From: Burkholderia sp. Ax-1724
Lineage (GTDB): Bacteria > Pseudomonadota > Gammaproteobacteria > Burkholderiales > Burkholderiaceae
Assembly: GCF_011752995.1 (NCBI RefSeq)
Contig: NZ_VWWL01000011.1
Location: forward strand, 62,001-126,000
DNA length: 64,000 nt
Direction of reading: 5' to 3'
Made by a program: the position numbers and the translations under genes. The notes beneath the pieces were generated by a model, which saw only the letters and a list, made by a program, of their open reading frames with translations, was not told the DNA's origin and searched no databases. Positions 35,463 to 44,229 of this stretch are shown in pieces (position 1 is the stretch's first letter; each line of letters opens with the position of its first letter).

Positions 35463-37379
35463 TTACTGGTTGGCCGGATCGGTTTTGGCGAGCGCGGGCC
35501 CGTCGCCGCCGGCGGCGTGGGCCGTGGTGCCGCCCGCTTGCGCCGCCACCGTCGCGGTCCGGTCGTCCGACAGTGCCGCCGATGGCGCGGGCCGGTCCGC
35601 CTGCGTATCGCGCGGCAGCAAGGCCGCCGGTGCGGTCGTCGCCCCTTGCGCCGGAGCGGGGGCCGGTGCCGCCGGTTGCATTTGCGCCGCCGGTTGCGCT
35701 TGCGGCTCGGCTTGCGGCGCTGCCGGTGGCGTCCCTTGCGGCACATTCGGGTTCGGCGTCGTTGCCGACTTGGTCTGGGCAGCCGGCCGGCGGCCTTCCA
35801 TGTTGCCGGTCGCGTAGACCATCGCGTCGGACGTCTGCGCGAAGCTGTCGGTCGGCAGCGGAATGTCTCCCGGCGGCAGCGGCTTCACGAGATGCACAGT
35901 GATGATGAAGACCAGTTCGGTGCGATCCTGCTGGAACGACGTGCTGCGAAACAGCGTGCCGAGTACCGGCAATTCGCCGATGCCGGGCAGCGCCTTCAAT
36001 GCGCCGGTGACGTTGTTCTGGATCAGCCCGCCGATCGCGAAGCTCTCGCCGTCGTTCATCTGCACCGTCGTCGACGCGCGGCGTGTCGTGATGAGCGGCA
36101 GGATCGCCGTGCCGCTGGTGCCGGTCGCCGTTACGGTGACGCCGGTCGGCGACAGTTCCGACACTTCCGGCGCGACCTTCAGGTTGACGCGGCTACCCGC
36201 GAGCACGGTCGGCGTGAACTTGAGGCCGACGCCGAACTCTTCTTCCTGCAGCGTGATCGTCGAGCCGCCCGTGCCGTTGCTTTGCGGCACCGGAATGAAC
36301 ACGCGTCCGCCCGCGAGGAACGAGGCTTCCTGTCCGCTCAGCGTGACGAGGTTCGGCTCGGCGAGAATCTTGCCGAGGCTATCGCTCTTCTGCGCGTCGA
36401 GCGCCAGATTGAACGGCTTGTTGTTCGCCTTGCTGAGCAGCACGCCGTTGCCGACGCCCGCGAGCAGCGAGCTCACGATCGCGCCGGTCCACGAACCGAA
36501 ACCGCCCTGGATATTGACCGCCGAGCCGAGCTGGTTGAGCAGCGTCTTCGACACTTCGGCGACCTTCACTTCGAGCATCACCTGCTGCGGCGAATCGACT
36601 GTCATCATGTTGATGACTTCGGATCCCTTGCTGACGCTCGTGCTCTGCTGCGAGATCGAGCCGCCATTGCCGAAGCTCGCGGTGCTGGCCTGCTGTTGCT
36701 GCGTGGGCTGGGCGCCCGCGTAGGCGCTCGCGATGCCCATCGCCTGCTGCGCGGCCTGCGAGCTCGACACGCGGCCCGCGAGCACGAGGTTGCCGGCCGC
36801 GCTCGATACGCGAATGCCGTGCTCGTTCGGCAACAGTTGCGAGAGCGTGCGCTGCAAACCTTCCGCATCGACGCTGACGCTCACGTCGATGATCTGGCAC
36901 GAGCCGCTGCGTCCCTGCACGATCATGTTGGTCGTGCCCACCGCCATGCCGACCACGTAAAGCGTGCGCGGCGAGACGAGCGTGGCCTCGGCCACCACCG
37001 GGTTGCCGAGCGTGCGATTGCGCGCCGGTTCGGCGAGCGGCACGAGAACCGATTTGCCAACGGGCACCGATACGTTCGACTCGTCGCGAATCTCGCCGGT
37101 GCAATTCGGCCCCGTGAGTTGCGCGGAAGCCACCGCCTTGCCGCTCGCCATCGCGCTCGGAATCGCCGCATTGCTGACGAGCATCGGCACGGCTCCGCGG
37201 CCGACCGGCAGCGGCGGGCTCTGCATGCCCCAGCCCGGCATCTGGCCGCCGGGCATGTTCTGCGCGGCGCAATCCTGCATGGCCGCGAGGCCGGTGCACA
37301 GCGCCGCGGCGAGCATCGTGCCGCCGAGCGCGCGACAGCGCAGGCCGCTGCCGGATAAGAAGCGTTGTTCTGTTTTCAT
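35463..37379 (-). CDS. cpaC: CpaC/RcpA outer-membrane secretin of the Flp pilus
   Basis: 638 residues from the ATG at 37379 after GACGGGGGCAGC. A signal peptide (ending near MQDCAAQ) and an N0-like domain (VPVGKSVLVPLAEPA...VVGMAVGTTNMIVQ) precede BON/N1-like and secretin domains. The secretin core includes VMLEVKVAEVSKTLL, LAEPNLVTLSGQEASFLAGG and GVGLKFTPTVL. The C-terminal 110 residues are an Ala/Pro/Gln-rich tail (AAQMQPAAPAPAPAQG), unusual for secretins and probably disordered. Confidence 0.95.
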   Translation of the reverse strand: MKTEQRFLSGSGLRCRALGGTMLAAALCTGLAAMQDCAAQNMPGGQMPGWGMQSPPLPVGRGAVPMLVSNAAIPSAMASGKAVASAQLTGPNCTGEIRDESNVSVPVGKSVLVPLAEPARNRTLGNPVVAEATLVSPRTLYVVGMAVGTTNMIVQGRSGSCQIIDVSVSVDAEGLQRTLSQLLPNEHGIRVSSAAGNLVLAGRVSSSQAAQQAMGIASAYAGAQPTQQQQASTASFGNGGSISQQSTSVSKGSEVINMMTVDSPQQVMLEVKVAEVSKTLLNQLGSAVNIQGGFGSWTGAIVSSLLAGVGNGVLLSKANNKPFNLALDAQKSDSLGKILAEPNLVTLSGQEASFLAGGRVFIPVPQSNGTGGSTITLQEEEFGVGLKFTPTVLAGSRVNLKVAPEVSELSPTGVTVTATGTSGTAILPLITTRRASTTVQMNDGESFAIGGLIQNNVTGALKALPGIGELPVLGTLFRSTSFQQDRTELVFIITVHLVKPLPPGDIPLPTDSFAQTSDAMVYATGNMEGRRPAAQTKSATTPNPNVPQGTPPAAPQAEPQAQPAAQMQPAAPAPAPAQGATTAPAALLPRDTQADRPAPSAALSDDRTATVAAQAGGTTAHAAGGDGPALAKTDPANQ

Positions 37380-37479
37380 GTTGCTGCCCCCGTCGCTCGA
37401 AGTGTGTGGATCGAGACGTTCCTGACTGCCTTTGTTATTCAGGTCGCGGCGCTTCGTCAGCCGGCGCGCCGCAGCCGCC

Positions 37480-38304
37480 CTAGAAACATTCGACACTGCC
37501 CGTCACGCCCGACAGCACGCCGATGCAGTTGCGCTTCGGCGCCGGACGCGCGACATAGTGCGTACGCACCGTCGGCACCGGCTCGGGCGCCGGCGCCGAC
37601 GCCGGCATGTCGAGCAGCGAGAGCTTGGTCGCGCCTTCGGTGCTCGCGGTCTGCTTGTCGACCTGGTTGCGCAGCACCAGCGACAAAGTGCCGACGCTGC
37701 GCGCAAGGTCGAGCTTCTCGGCCTGCTCGGGCGTGACTTCGAGCGTCACCGCGTTGACCACCTTTGGCGCGGTGTCGTCGCGGCTTACCTGCTGCGCGAC
37801 CGCCAGTACGAGGATCTTTTCGAGCACGATCTTCGAAATGCTTTGCTGCGCGTCGGCCTTGCCCGCTTCCTGCGTATTGACGATCACGTCGACGTAGTTG
37901 CCCGGCAGGGCGAAGCCCGCCACGCCGACCACGTCGTTCACGCGCACCGTGATCGCCCGATGCCCCGCGCCGATGACCGCCGACAGGCCGCCTTTCGTGC
38001 CCTGCGGCGCGAGCTTCGATTCGAGCACCGGCTCGCCGGGCGCGAGACTCGTCAACAGCACGCGCCCGTCGAGCGCCTTGCCGTCGGCGAACGCGCCGGG
38101 CGGCACGCTCGCACTGGGCCAGCTGACCATGCGGATCAGGTTCGGGTTGAGCGGCTGGCCGAGACTGATGTCGCCCGAGGCGACCGCCACCGGCGTCACC
38201 GCGCCCGAGGACGTCTGCAACAACCATCGCGACGCAAAACTCACGGCTGCGAGGCCCGCCAGCACGGCGATCGTCAGCATGACTAAAGCACGACTGTTTT
38301 TCAT
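37480..38304 (-). CDS. cpaB: CpaB/RcpC pilus-assembly protein
   Basis: 274 residues from the ATG at 38304 after GCAGGAGTGTTGCC. An N-terminal membrane helix (RALVMLTIAVLAGLAAVSFA) precedes an SAF/beta-clip domain (VAVASGDISLGQPLNPNLI...RVLLTSLAPGEPVLESKL) and the RcpC region (AITVRVNDVVGVAGFALPGNYVDVI). A C-terminal CIGVLSGVTGSVECF segment contains two cysteines. CpaB supports secretin function in the periplasm. Confidence 0.94.
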   Translation of the reverse strand: MKNSRALVMLTIAVLAGLAAVSFASRWLLQTSSGAVTPVAVASGDISLGQPLNPNLIRMVSWPSASVPPGAFADGKALDGRVLLTSLAPGEPVLESKLAPQGTKGGLSAVIGAGHRAITVRVNDVVGVAGFALPGNYVDVIVNTQEAGKADAQQSISKIVLEKILVLAVAQQVSRDDTAPKVVNAVTLEVTPEQAEKLDLARSVGTLSLVLRNQVDKQTASTEGATKLSLLDMPASAPAPEPVPTVRTHYVARPAPKRNCIGVLSGVTGSVECF

Positions 38305-38339
38305 GGCAACACTCCTGCATGGTTCATGGAGACGCCTGG

Positions 38340-38882
38340 CTAGACCGCGGCCGCGAACAGCATCCCGAGGGTTCCCGCCGCAATGGCGACGCCGTATGGA
38401 ATCGCACCGACCGAGATGGATTCCGCCGTATTCAGATTCGACTGCCGCAGCGACGCCAAAAACCCGCCACTCGTTAGCTGCCGCAGATTGACGAGCAGGC
38501 GCGCAAAGCGGCCTGTGTACAACGCGAACGCCAATGACCAGATGCCACCGATCAGAAACGTCGCGACCACGATGCGCCAGGTCAGCGCCGCGCCGACCCA
38601 CGCACCGATCGTCAGCATCAGCTTGACGTCGCCGGCAGCCATGCCGCGCAGCAGATAGAACGGCAGCAGCAGCGCGAAACCGCAGGCGGCGCCGGCGAGC
38701 CATTCGAGCGGACCGGCGAGCGGGCCGTGAAGCCAGGTCTGCACGGCCAGCGCGGCGGCGAGGCCGAGCGCGATCACGCGGTTCGGAATCCGCCGCGCCG
38801 TGATGTCCGTGCTGGCGCTCACGATCACCAGCGCGATCACGCAAAGCGGCACGGGATGCGGCGGCAAGGGTGGCAGCGTCAT
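38340..38882 (-). CDS. cpaA: CpaA/TadV prepilin peptidase
   Basis: 180 residues from the ATG at 38882. A type IV prepilin peptidase of the short TadV/CpaA class without the methyltransferase domain. The catalytic aspartates are in STDITARRIPN and GMAAGDVKL (the usual GxGD reads AAGD here). Six or so hydrophobic helices. It would cut Flp and the TadE-like pseudopilins after the conserved Gly. Confidence 0.93.
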   Translation of the reverse strand: MTLPPLPPHPVPLCVIALVIVSASTDITARRIPNRVIALGLAAALAVQTWLHGPLAGPLEWLAGAACGFALLLPFYLLRGMAAGDVKLMLTIGAWVGAALTWRIVVATFLIGGIWSLAFALYTGRFARLLVNLRQLTSGGFLASLRQSNLNTAESISVGAIPYGVAIAAGTLGMLFAAAV

Positions 38883-39021
38883 GATGGCCTCGCTATCGTT
38901 AGTCAGTGAGTCAACCCGTGCCGCCGATGCGGCAGGATTGGAAATGAGGAGCCCAGGTCCGTGCTGGGCAATCGCACGGCGGCGACGGACGAATCGGAGC
39001 GTTCGTCCGTCGGCACCGGAC

Positions 39022-39192
39022 TTATACCGACGAAGCGAGACTGCTGAAAATCGTTTTCAGGTTCGTACCGAGCGTCGTGACGCCACCGATGATCCCGAGT
39101 GCGATCAGGCCGGCAATCAGGCCATATTCGATGGCCGTCACGCCGTCTTCGTCACGAACAAAACGGACTGCTTGAGCGATAACGTTCTTCAT
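39022..39192 (-). CDS. flp: Flp type IVb major pilin
   Basis: 56 residues from the ATG at 39192 (AAAGGGAG upstream) to the TAA at 39022. The sequence MKNVIAQAVRFVRDEDG is followed by VTAIEYGLIAGLIALGII: cleavage after Gly-17 exposes the hallmark VTAIEY segment with the conserved Glu and Tyr. The C-terminus (TLGTNLKTIFSSLASSV) is typical. First gene of the Tad operon, and presumably the most abundant product; the promoter should lie in 39193-39290. Confidence 0.96.
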   Translation of the reverse strand: MKNVIAQAVRFVRDEDGVTAIEYGLIAGLIALGIIGGVTTLGTNLKTIFSSLASSV

Positions 39193-39286
39193 GATTGACT
39201 CCCTTTGGATGTCTAATTAAAAGCCCCTGGCCGGAATTGGCGCGAGGGAAAGCACTACGGGCACTGCGGAAAAAACGGACGGCAGG

Positions 39287-39520
39287 CTAGCTTCGCCGCC
39301 CATGCCTCGTCATTTGCGCGCTGACACGCACAAGCGAGACACCGGGCAAGACGAACCGGGAAGAACGGGAGAATTGGAGCGCGCTGCGCGCGCCGCCGGT
39401 GCGCAGGCGCAGCCAGCGGACAAACCGATGCGCCGTGGCCGCGAGCCGCCGGTGCAGCATCGGCGCATGGCCCGTGCTGCCGTGATGGCGCTCGCTCAGT
39501 CGCGTGAGCTGGTTGTTCAT
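39287..39520 (-). CDS. Hypothetical small basic protein
   Basis: 77 residues from the ATG at 39520, which is preceded by a strong site (GGGGGAAGT). The product (MNNQLTRLSERHHGSTGHAPM... ) is rich in Arg and His, with no recognisable domain, no signal peptide and no clear membrane helix. Its position directly upstream of flp on the same strand might make it part of the Tad transcription unit. The good ribosome site is the main support; protein composition is also what a shadow frame would give. Confidence 0.4.
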   Translation of the reverse strand: MNNQLTRLSERHHGSTGHAPMLHRRLAATAHRFVRWLRLRTGGARSALQFSRSSRFVLPGVSLVRVSAQMTRHGRRS

Positions 39521-40112
39521 ACTTCCCCCGTACTGTGTATTTTTCGGTGTCGGCTCGAGGCCGGCACTCGTGCCACACCTATCGCAAGGACGGGGCCAGC
39601 TACGCACGAATGCAGCAAACATGCGGGTCCGCGCCGGATGCCCTCGCGTACGCCACCGAAATCGCGTCCTGAATGTGCTGATTCCGCAACATTTCTCGCA
39701 CCGCGCCGGACACTTCGCTTTCCGCGTAGAGGCCCGTCAATTGGGGCTCGGGATTTTTTTCCTGGGACTTTCCCTGGTTCGGTAAAAACGAAATTGACCG
39801 CGAAAACGGCCCTCGCCAAAGGGAGCGTCTGTCCGAAGCGTCTCATCGACGAGACGCGTTGGTGGGCTAGCGCACATTAAGGCGGCCGATTCGGCCACTT
39901 TTTGCCGACATTGGCAGCGCACGGCGCCCACGCTCGAAAACGCGAGCTTGAAAGTAGGACCGATTTCCGCCAACAATAAGTTGACCGGTTCAGTGCAAAA
40001 CGACACGTTCTTCATTCGATGTCGCACGCTGACGATTAGGAATCTGAATCAACAAACAGAAAGACCGGAAGGTCCTCGCGGCCTTATCCGGATCACACGG
40101 GGATCGGGGATC
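39521..40112. other. 592-base intergenic region with several short palindromes
   Basis: No gene is supported. Palindromes: CCTGGGACTTTCCCTGG at 39761-39777 (one mismatch pair), GCGTCTC-N6-GAGACGC at 39838-39857, and GGCCGA-T-TCGGCC at 39884-39896 followed by five T. A T-run lies at 39753-39760. The region should contain the promoter of the glycan operon to the right. The palindromes may be regulator sites. Confidence 0.5.
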
Positions 40113-41402
40113 ATGTACGTTTCTCAGCAACTGCGCATGCGTGGCGCCGACGACCGGGTGCGTCATTGGCTCACGCCCGAGCGCATCGTCTTTTACAGCG
40201 GCTCGATGGTCGTGGGGTATGTCGTCCTCATGTCGTTGTGGTTCTTCTGGAGCCACGGCTTCACCGATCATGAATTCGCCCATCCGGGTTTCGATTTTTC
40301 GATTTTCTGGTCTGCTTCATACGGACTGCTGCACGGCTCGGCGGTGCAGGTCTACGACCATGCTTCGTTCGACCGCATCCAGCAGACGCTCTTTCCGGAC
40401 ATCGGTCGCGGCAGCCTGATGCCGTGGCTCTATCCGCCGACGTTCCTCGTACTGATCTCGCCGCTTGCGTTGCTGCCGACGCTCGTCATGTACTTCGTGT
40501 TCGTCGGCCTCGGAGTGACGGTGTTTACGGCCGGCACGCTGCGTGTCTCAGGACTCACCGACAGCTTCCGGGGCTCGCGCTTCGCATGGTTCGTCGTCGC
40601 GGCGCTGCCAGGCGTGTTCGTGCCGGCCTCGTTCGGCCAGAACTCGCTGCTCACCGCGAGCTTCGCCGCGTTCGCGCTTTACCTGATGCGCCGTCATCCG
40701 CTGCGCGCGGGGCTCTGCATCGGCCTGCTGGCGATCAAGCCGCAAATGGCGGTGCTGTTTCCGCTCGTGCTGATCGCCGCGCGCGCATGGCGCACGCTGG
40801 CTGCCGCCGCGTTCAGCGCGGCGCTGTTCGGCGCGCTGAGCGTGCTCGTTTGCGGCACGCAGTCGGTACGGCTCTTTCTCGTCAACACGGCACTCGCGCG
40901 CGAGACGCTGCTCGAACAATGCAGAGGCTATTGGCTTGCGTCGCCGACCACGTTCGCGGTACTGCGCGAAAGCGGCGTGCCGGTTGCCGTGGCCTATGCG
41001 GCGGAAGCGGGCGTTGCGCTGATCGCCGCGGCCGCCGCGTGGCGGGTATGGAGAAACACGCACGACATCCGCCTGCGCGCGGCCAGCTTCACGGTCGCCA
41101 CGCTGATCGCGAATCCGTACGTGTGGCACTACGAACTGGCGTGGCTCGGTATCGCGATCGTCTGCCTGAGCGCGCTCGGTCTCGACCGAGGATGGCTGCG
41201 CGGCGAGCAAAGCGTAATCGCGCTCGCCTGGCTGCTGCCAGCCTATGAATTCTTCAACCGCACGGCCGGGATGCCGCAGTTCGGACCGATCGTTCTGCTG
41301 CTGATGCTGTTGATGATCGTGCGTCGCGTGCGCATCGAGGGGGACCGCGGCGATGACAACGCCGCCCTCGCCTACGCACCCGCGCTCAAAACAATTCGCT
41401 AA
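40113..41402 (+). CDS. GT87/DUF2029-family membrane glycosyltransferase
   Basis: 429 residues from the ATG at 40113 (GGGGATC upstream); an extension to 39948 lacks a site. About ten hydrophobic helices are visible. The lumenal acidic FDFSIFWSASYGLLHG near residue 55 and PWLYPPTFLVLISPLALLP match the GT-C fold of GT87 mannosyltransferase-like enzymes using a polyprenyl-phosphate sugar. First of three co-oriented genes (gaps 13-14 nt), with a GT2 polyprenyl-phosphate sugar synthase next, which would supply its donor. Confidence 0.88.
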   Translation: MYVSQQLRMRGADDRVRHWLTPERIVFYSGSMVVGYVVLMSLWFFWSHGFTDHEFAHPGFDFSIFWSASYGLLHGSAVQVYDHASFDRIQQTLFPDIGRGSLMPWLYPPTFLVLISPLALLPTLVMYFVFVGLGVTVFTAGTLRVSGLTDSFRGSRFAWFVVAALPGVFVPASFGQNSLLTASFAAFALYLMRRHPLRAGLCIGLLAIKPQMAVLFPLVLIAARAWRTLAAAAFSAALFGALSVLVCGTQSVRLFLVNTALARETLLEQCRGYWLASPTTFAVLRESGVPVAVAYAAEAGVALIAAAAAWRVWRNTHDIRLRAASFTVATLIANPYVWHYELAWLGIAIVCLSALGLDRGWLRGEQSVIALAWLLPAYEFFNRTAGMPQFGPIVLLLMLLMIVRRVRIEGDRGDDNAALAYAPALKTIR

Positions 41403-41415
41403 ACGGGGAAACGCC

Positions 41416-42477
41416 ATGTCAACCCACGCCAACAAACCACTGATCTCGCTCGTTGTGCCGTTCTACAACGAGCAGGCCGCCGTCGAGCGCTTCTTCGCCG
41501 CGGTCGTGCCGGTGCTCGAATCGATCGAGGGCACGCGCTTCGAGATCGTCTGCATCAACGACGGCAGCAGCGACGCCACGCTCGATCATCTGATCGCGGC
41601 AAACAGCCGCGACCGGCGCATTCGCGTGATCGACCTTACGCGCAACTTCGGCAAGGAAGCAGCGCTGACCGCCGGCATCGACGAAGCGTTCGGCGACGCG
41701 GTGATTCCGATCGACGCCGATCTGCAGGACCCGCCGAGCCTGATTCCGGTGATGGTCGAGCACTGGCGCGCGGGCGCCGAAGTGGTAGCCGCGAAGCGCA
41801 CCAACCGCCTGTGCGATACGTTCGCGAAACGCACGGCGGCCGCGCTCTACTATCGCGTGCACAACGCGCTCTCGGAAGTGAAGCTGCCCGAGAACGTCGG
41901 CGATTTCCGCCTGATCGACCGCCAGGTCGTCAACGCGCTGCGCAACCTTCCCGAGCGGCGCCGCTTCATGAAGGGCCTGTTCGCGTGGGTCGGCTATCGG
42001 ACTGTCATCGTCGAATACGAACGCGAACCGCGCAGCGCCGGACATTCGAAGTTCTCCGGCTGGCGGCTGTGGAATTTCGCGCTCGAAGGCATCACGAGTT
42101 TCAGCACCGTGCCGCTGCGCAGCTGGACTTATATCGGCCTGTCGATCGCGACGCTCGCGTTCCTCTATGGCGGCTACATCGTCGGCAATACGCTGTGGTC
42201 GGGCAACCCGGTGCCGGGCTATGCCTCGACGATCTCGCTGATGCTGTTCATGGGCGGCATCGAGCTGATCGGCATCGGCGTGATCGGCGAATATATCGGC
42301 CGCATTTACTACGAGTCGAAAGAGCGGCCCGTGTATCTCGTGCGGCGCCGCTATCAGGCGAAGAGCAAAGTCTCCGTGCTGCCGACCGTGCGCCACGACG
42401 CGCGCGCGCCGCACCTCGCGCGCGTCGAGCTCATGCGCAGGCGGACCGCGCCGCGCGTGCGCGTCGCCGGTCATTGA
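41416..42477 (+). CDS. GT2 polyprenyl-phosphate glycosyltransferase (DPM1/GtrB-like)
   Basis: 353 residues from the ATG at 41416. The GT-A domain opens ISLVVPFYNEQAAVERFF, with NDGSSDAT and DADLQDPP (DxD-like) for the nucleotide sugar; two C-terminal helices follow (YIGLSIATLAFLYGGYIVG and a second one). GtrB/DPM1-type enzymes transfer a sugar from UDP or GDP onto undecaprenyl phosphate at the inner membrane. The last 50 residues are an Arg-rich extension. Confidence 0.93.
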   Translation: MSTHANKPLISLVVPFYNEQAAVERFFAAVVPVLESIEGTRFEIVCINDGSSDATLDHLIAANSRDRRIRVIDLTRNFGKEAALTAGIDEAFGDAVIPIDADLQDPPSLIPVMVEHWRAGAEVVAAKRTNRLCDTFAKRTAAALYYRVHNALSEVKLPENVGDFRLIDRQVVNALRNLPERRRFMKGLFAWVGYRTVIVEYEREPRSAGHSKFSGWRLWNFALEGITSFSTVPLRSWTYIGLSIATLAFLYGGYIVGNTLWSGNPVPGYASTISLMLFMGGIELIGIGVIGEYIGRIYYESKERPVYLVRRRYQAKSKVSVLPTVRHDARAPHLARVELMRRRTAPRVRVAGH

Positions 42478-42491
42478 ACGAGGAGAACATC

Positions 42492-43244
42492 ATGTCCCCG
42501 GACGCCTACCTCGAAATGGCCGCGACCGAAGCCGAGCACTGGTGGTTTCGCGCGCGGCGCGACGTGCTGCGAACGATGCTCGAACGGCTCGCGTTGCCAC
42601 GCGGCGCGCGCGTGCTCGAAGTCGGCTCCGGCACCGGCGGCAACCTCGATATGCTGGCCGGCTTCGGCACCGTGAGCGGCCTCGAAATGGACCCGACCGC
42701 GCGCGCGTTGAGCGCCCGCAAAACCGGCGGCCACTTCGACATTCGCGCGGGCCGCTGTCCCGACGACGTGCCGTTCGGCCGCGAGCGCTTCGAGCTAATC
42801 TGCTTTTTCGATTGCCTCGAACACATTGCCGATGACGTCGGCGCGCTCGCAGGCATGGAGCGCCTGTTGACACCGGGCGGCCGCATCGTCGTGACGGTGC
42901 CCGCGGGTCCGGGGCTATGGAGCGCGCACGACGTATATCTGCATCATCACCGCCGCTATAGCCGCGACTCGCTGATGCGTTGCGCGGCCGACGCCGGCTA
43001 TGAAGTCGAGCGCATCACCTACTTCAACACGCTGCTCTATCCGCTCGCGGTGGCCGCGCGCTGGGCCGACCGGCTGCTGCGCCGCAAGCGCTCGACCGGC
43101 GACGCGATTCCGCCGCGAGTGCTCAACGATGTGCTCTATCGGATCTTCAGCGCCGAGCGGCATTGGCTCGCACATGGGCCGTTGCCTTATGGGGTGTCGT
43201 TGCTTGCGGTTTTGCGTAGGCGGGGGGATGTGGTGAGGGGATAG
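42492..43244 (+). CDS. SAM-dependent class I methyltransferase
   Basis: 250 residues from the ATG at 42492 after GAGGAGAACATC. Motif I is VLEVGSGTGGNLDML; the acidic post-I GLEMDP and the LICFFDCLEHIADDVGAL motif follow; RIVVTVPAGPGLWSAHD is conserved in this subgroup. The N-terminus EAEHWWFRARRDVLRTML is characteristic of methyltransferases associated with polyprenol or sugar modification clusters. Last gene of the glycan operon; 137 bases before the terminator at 43381. Confidence 0.9.
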   Translation: MSPDAYLEMAATEAEHWWFRARRDVLRTMLERLALPRGARVLEVGSGTGGNLDMLAGFGTVSGLEMDPTARALSARKTGGHFDIRAGRCPDDVPFGRERFELICFFDCLEHIADDVGALAGMERLLTPGGRIVVTVPAGPGLWSAHDVYLHHHRRYSRDSLMRCAADAGYEVERITYFNTLLYPLAVAARWADRLLRRKRSTGDAIPPRVLNDVLYRIFSAERHWLAHGPLPYGVSLLAVLRRRGDVVRG

Positions 43245-43349
43245 GTTCGAATGCGTGAAGCCGCTGTGCTTCGATCTGAGGCAAGCCACGCAAATCGACA
43301 CTGACCCAGTACGTTATGCTCGCCAAGTCGTGTAGACACCGCGACTCTG

Positions 43350-43551
43350 GATTGGCGTCCGGAAAAGGAATAGGCGGGCAACCGCCGACTGGCGGTTTTT
43401 TTACGCCCGCATCAAGCGCTCCAATGGCCGGGCCTTGGTGGGGGAGCGCTTGCGCTCGCCGGTTTCCTATTCACCGGTACGCCAACCTTGCCATGTGCCC
43501 GGCCACCCCGATTGGCGTCGGGGAGCCGGGTATCCAACCCGAATAGGAGGT
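43350..43551. repeat. Three copies of one element: direct, inverted, direct
   Basis: Copy A (43350-43377) reads GATTGGCGTCCGG...GAATAGG; copy C (43510-43547) reads GATTGGCGTCGGGG...GAATAGG. Copy B (43465-43485) is the reverse complement, CCTATTC-ACCGGT-ACGCCAA. Thus ACGCCAA at 43479-43485 can pair with TTGGCGT at 43352-43358 and at 43512-43518, and CCTATTC with GAATAGG on both sides. The second direct copy ends in the TAGGAGGT ribosome site of the gene at 43557. This alternating sense/antisense order is that of seqA-seqB-seqC in phage P4 immunity. Confidence 0.8.
43381..43402 (+). terminator. Rho-independent terminator inside the leader
   Basis: ACCGCC-gact-GGCGGT followed by seven T. It could end the methyltransferase operon or, if transcription starts upstream in the leader, act as the conditional terminator of the downstream gene. 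Confidence 0.8.
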
Positions 43552-43556
43552 GCATC

Positions 43557-43958
43557 TTGCGCCAGTTCCCCACTTGCCCCGAGCAAACCCGATCCCTGTT
43601 ATCGGTTACCGACACTACCATCCGGTACGAACGCGAAGCACTCGAACAGCGACGTGCCGAACTCGTTTGCGCACTCGCCGCCGCCGAACAATCCATCAAG
43701 ACTTTTCTGCCGGGTTCGCTCGAACATGGCAAGGCGCATGCACGCGTGGCCCGGCTGCAAAACGAATTGAGGCTCATCAAGGGTAAATCTGGAGTCGTCA
43801 AGAAACATCACGATCTTGGCGATCTTCTTATCGCAGTATGCCGCGAGCGGGCAACGCCTTCTGAATGGAAGTGCATCGTCGCAGAGGCCAGGCGGCGGCA
43901 CGGGGTTCATGAACCAGTCTACCGACAGACCGAAACGACCCAAAGTAATTCAGAATAA
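43557..43958 (+). CDS. Hypothetical protein with coiled-coil, TTG start
   Basis: The only start with a ribosome site is TTG at 43557, six bases after a near-perfect TAGGAGGT. It gives 133 residues: TTG-RQFPTCPEQTRSLLS, then a heptad-rich, charged stretch (YEREALEQRRAELVCALAAAEQSIKTF...ARVARLQNELRLI) likely to form a coiled coil, and a C-terminal HDLGDLLIAVCRERATPSEWKCIVAEARRR segment. No known domain is recognised. Its initiation region is part of the repeat element upstream, so translation could be blocked by RNA pairing. Confidence 0.72.
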   Translation: MRQFPTCPEQTRSLLSVTDTTIRYEREALEQRRAELVCALAAAEQSIKTFLPGSLEHGKAHARVARLQNELRLIKGKSGVVKKHHDLGDLLIAVCRERATPSEWKCIVAEARRRHGVHEPVYRQTETTQSNSE

Positions 43959-44229
43959 ATTTCTACAGAGGTGCGCCGAATACCTGATTTTCCGGCGCGC
44001 CCATCTTTTCAGTCTCTCTCCCCTTCGATCTTGCAAGCTATCAAGCCGAGCGAAAAAAACGCTCGGTTCTCCAAGCATTTTCAGAATTCTCCGATTGTGT
44101 GACGGCATACGGCTCAGGCAGCGTTCTATAGGCCGTTACGTCGCTGTTTGAGCAACGACTTTCTTGCAACAGGGAGACACTCGACGGACACATCATCGAA
44201 TGTCAAAAATTAATTGCTGGAGTACATGC
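43959..44229. other. Intergenic region before the PAAR gene
   Basis: About 270 bases without a supported gene, visibly less GC-rich than the core genes. Contains the hairpin CCGAGCG-AAAAAAA-CGCTCGG at 44046-44066. Promoter for the PAAR operon presumed here. Confidence 0.4.
44046..44066. terminator. 7-bp hairpin with A7 loop
   Basis: CCGAGCG and CGCTCGG pair around seven A. It is 88 bases after the TTG-start gene and could terminate it, though no T-run follows on the plus strand. Confidence 0.35.

Larger units (their letters stand above)
43245..43556 (+). other. Non-coding leader with inverted/direct element copies
   Basis: No convincing protein gene. The region holds the three-copy element described at 43350-43551 and a rho-independent terminator. 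A short + frame here (GGFFTPASSAPMAGPWW... YANLAMCPATPIGVGEPG) recalls the translated leaders of phage P4-type ash regions, which is suggestive only. Confidence 0.5.

Noticed and set aside
32568..37358. Very long open frame of almost 1600 codons on the plus strand
   Set aside because: It runs antisense across cpaF, cpaE, the lipoprotein and cpaC genes. The product is Arg/His/Ala-rich without domains, as expected from GC-rich codon position bias opposite real genes.
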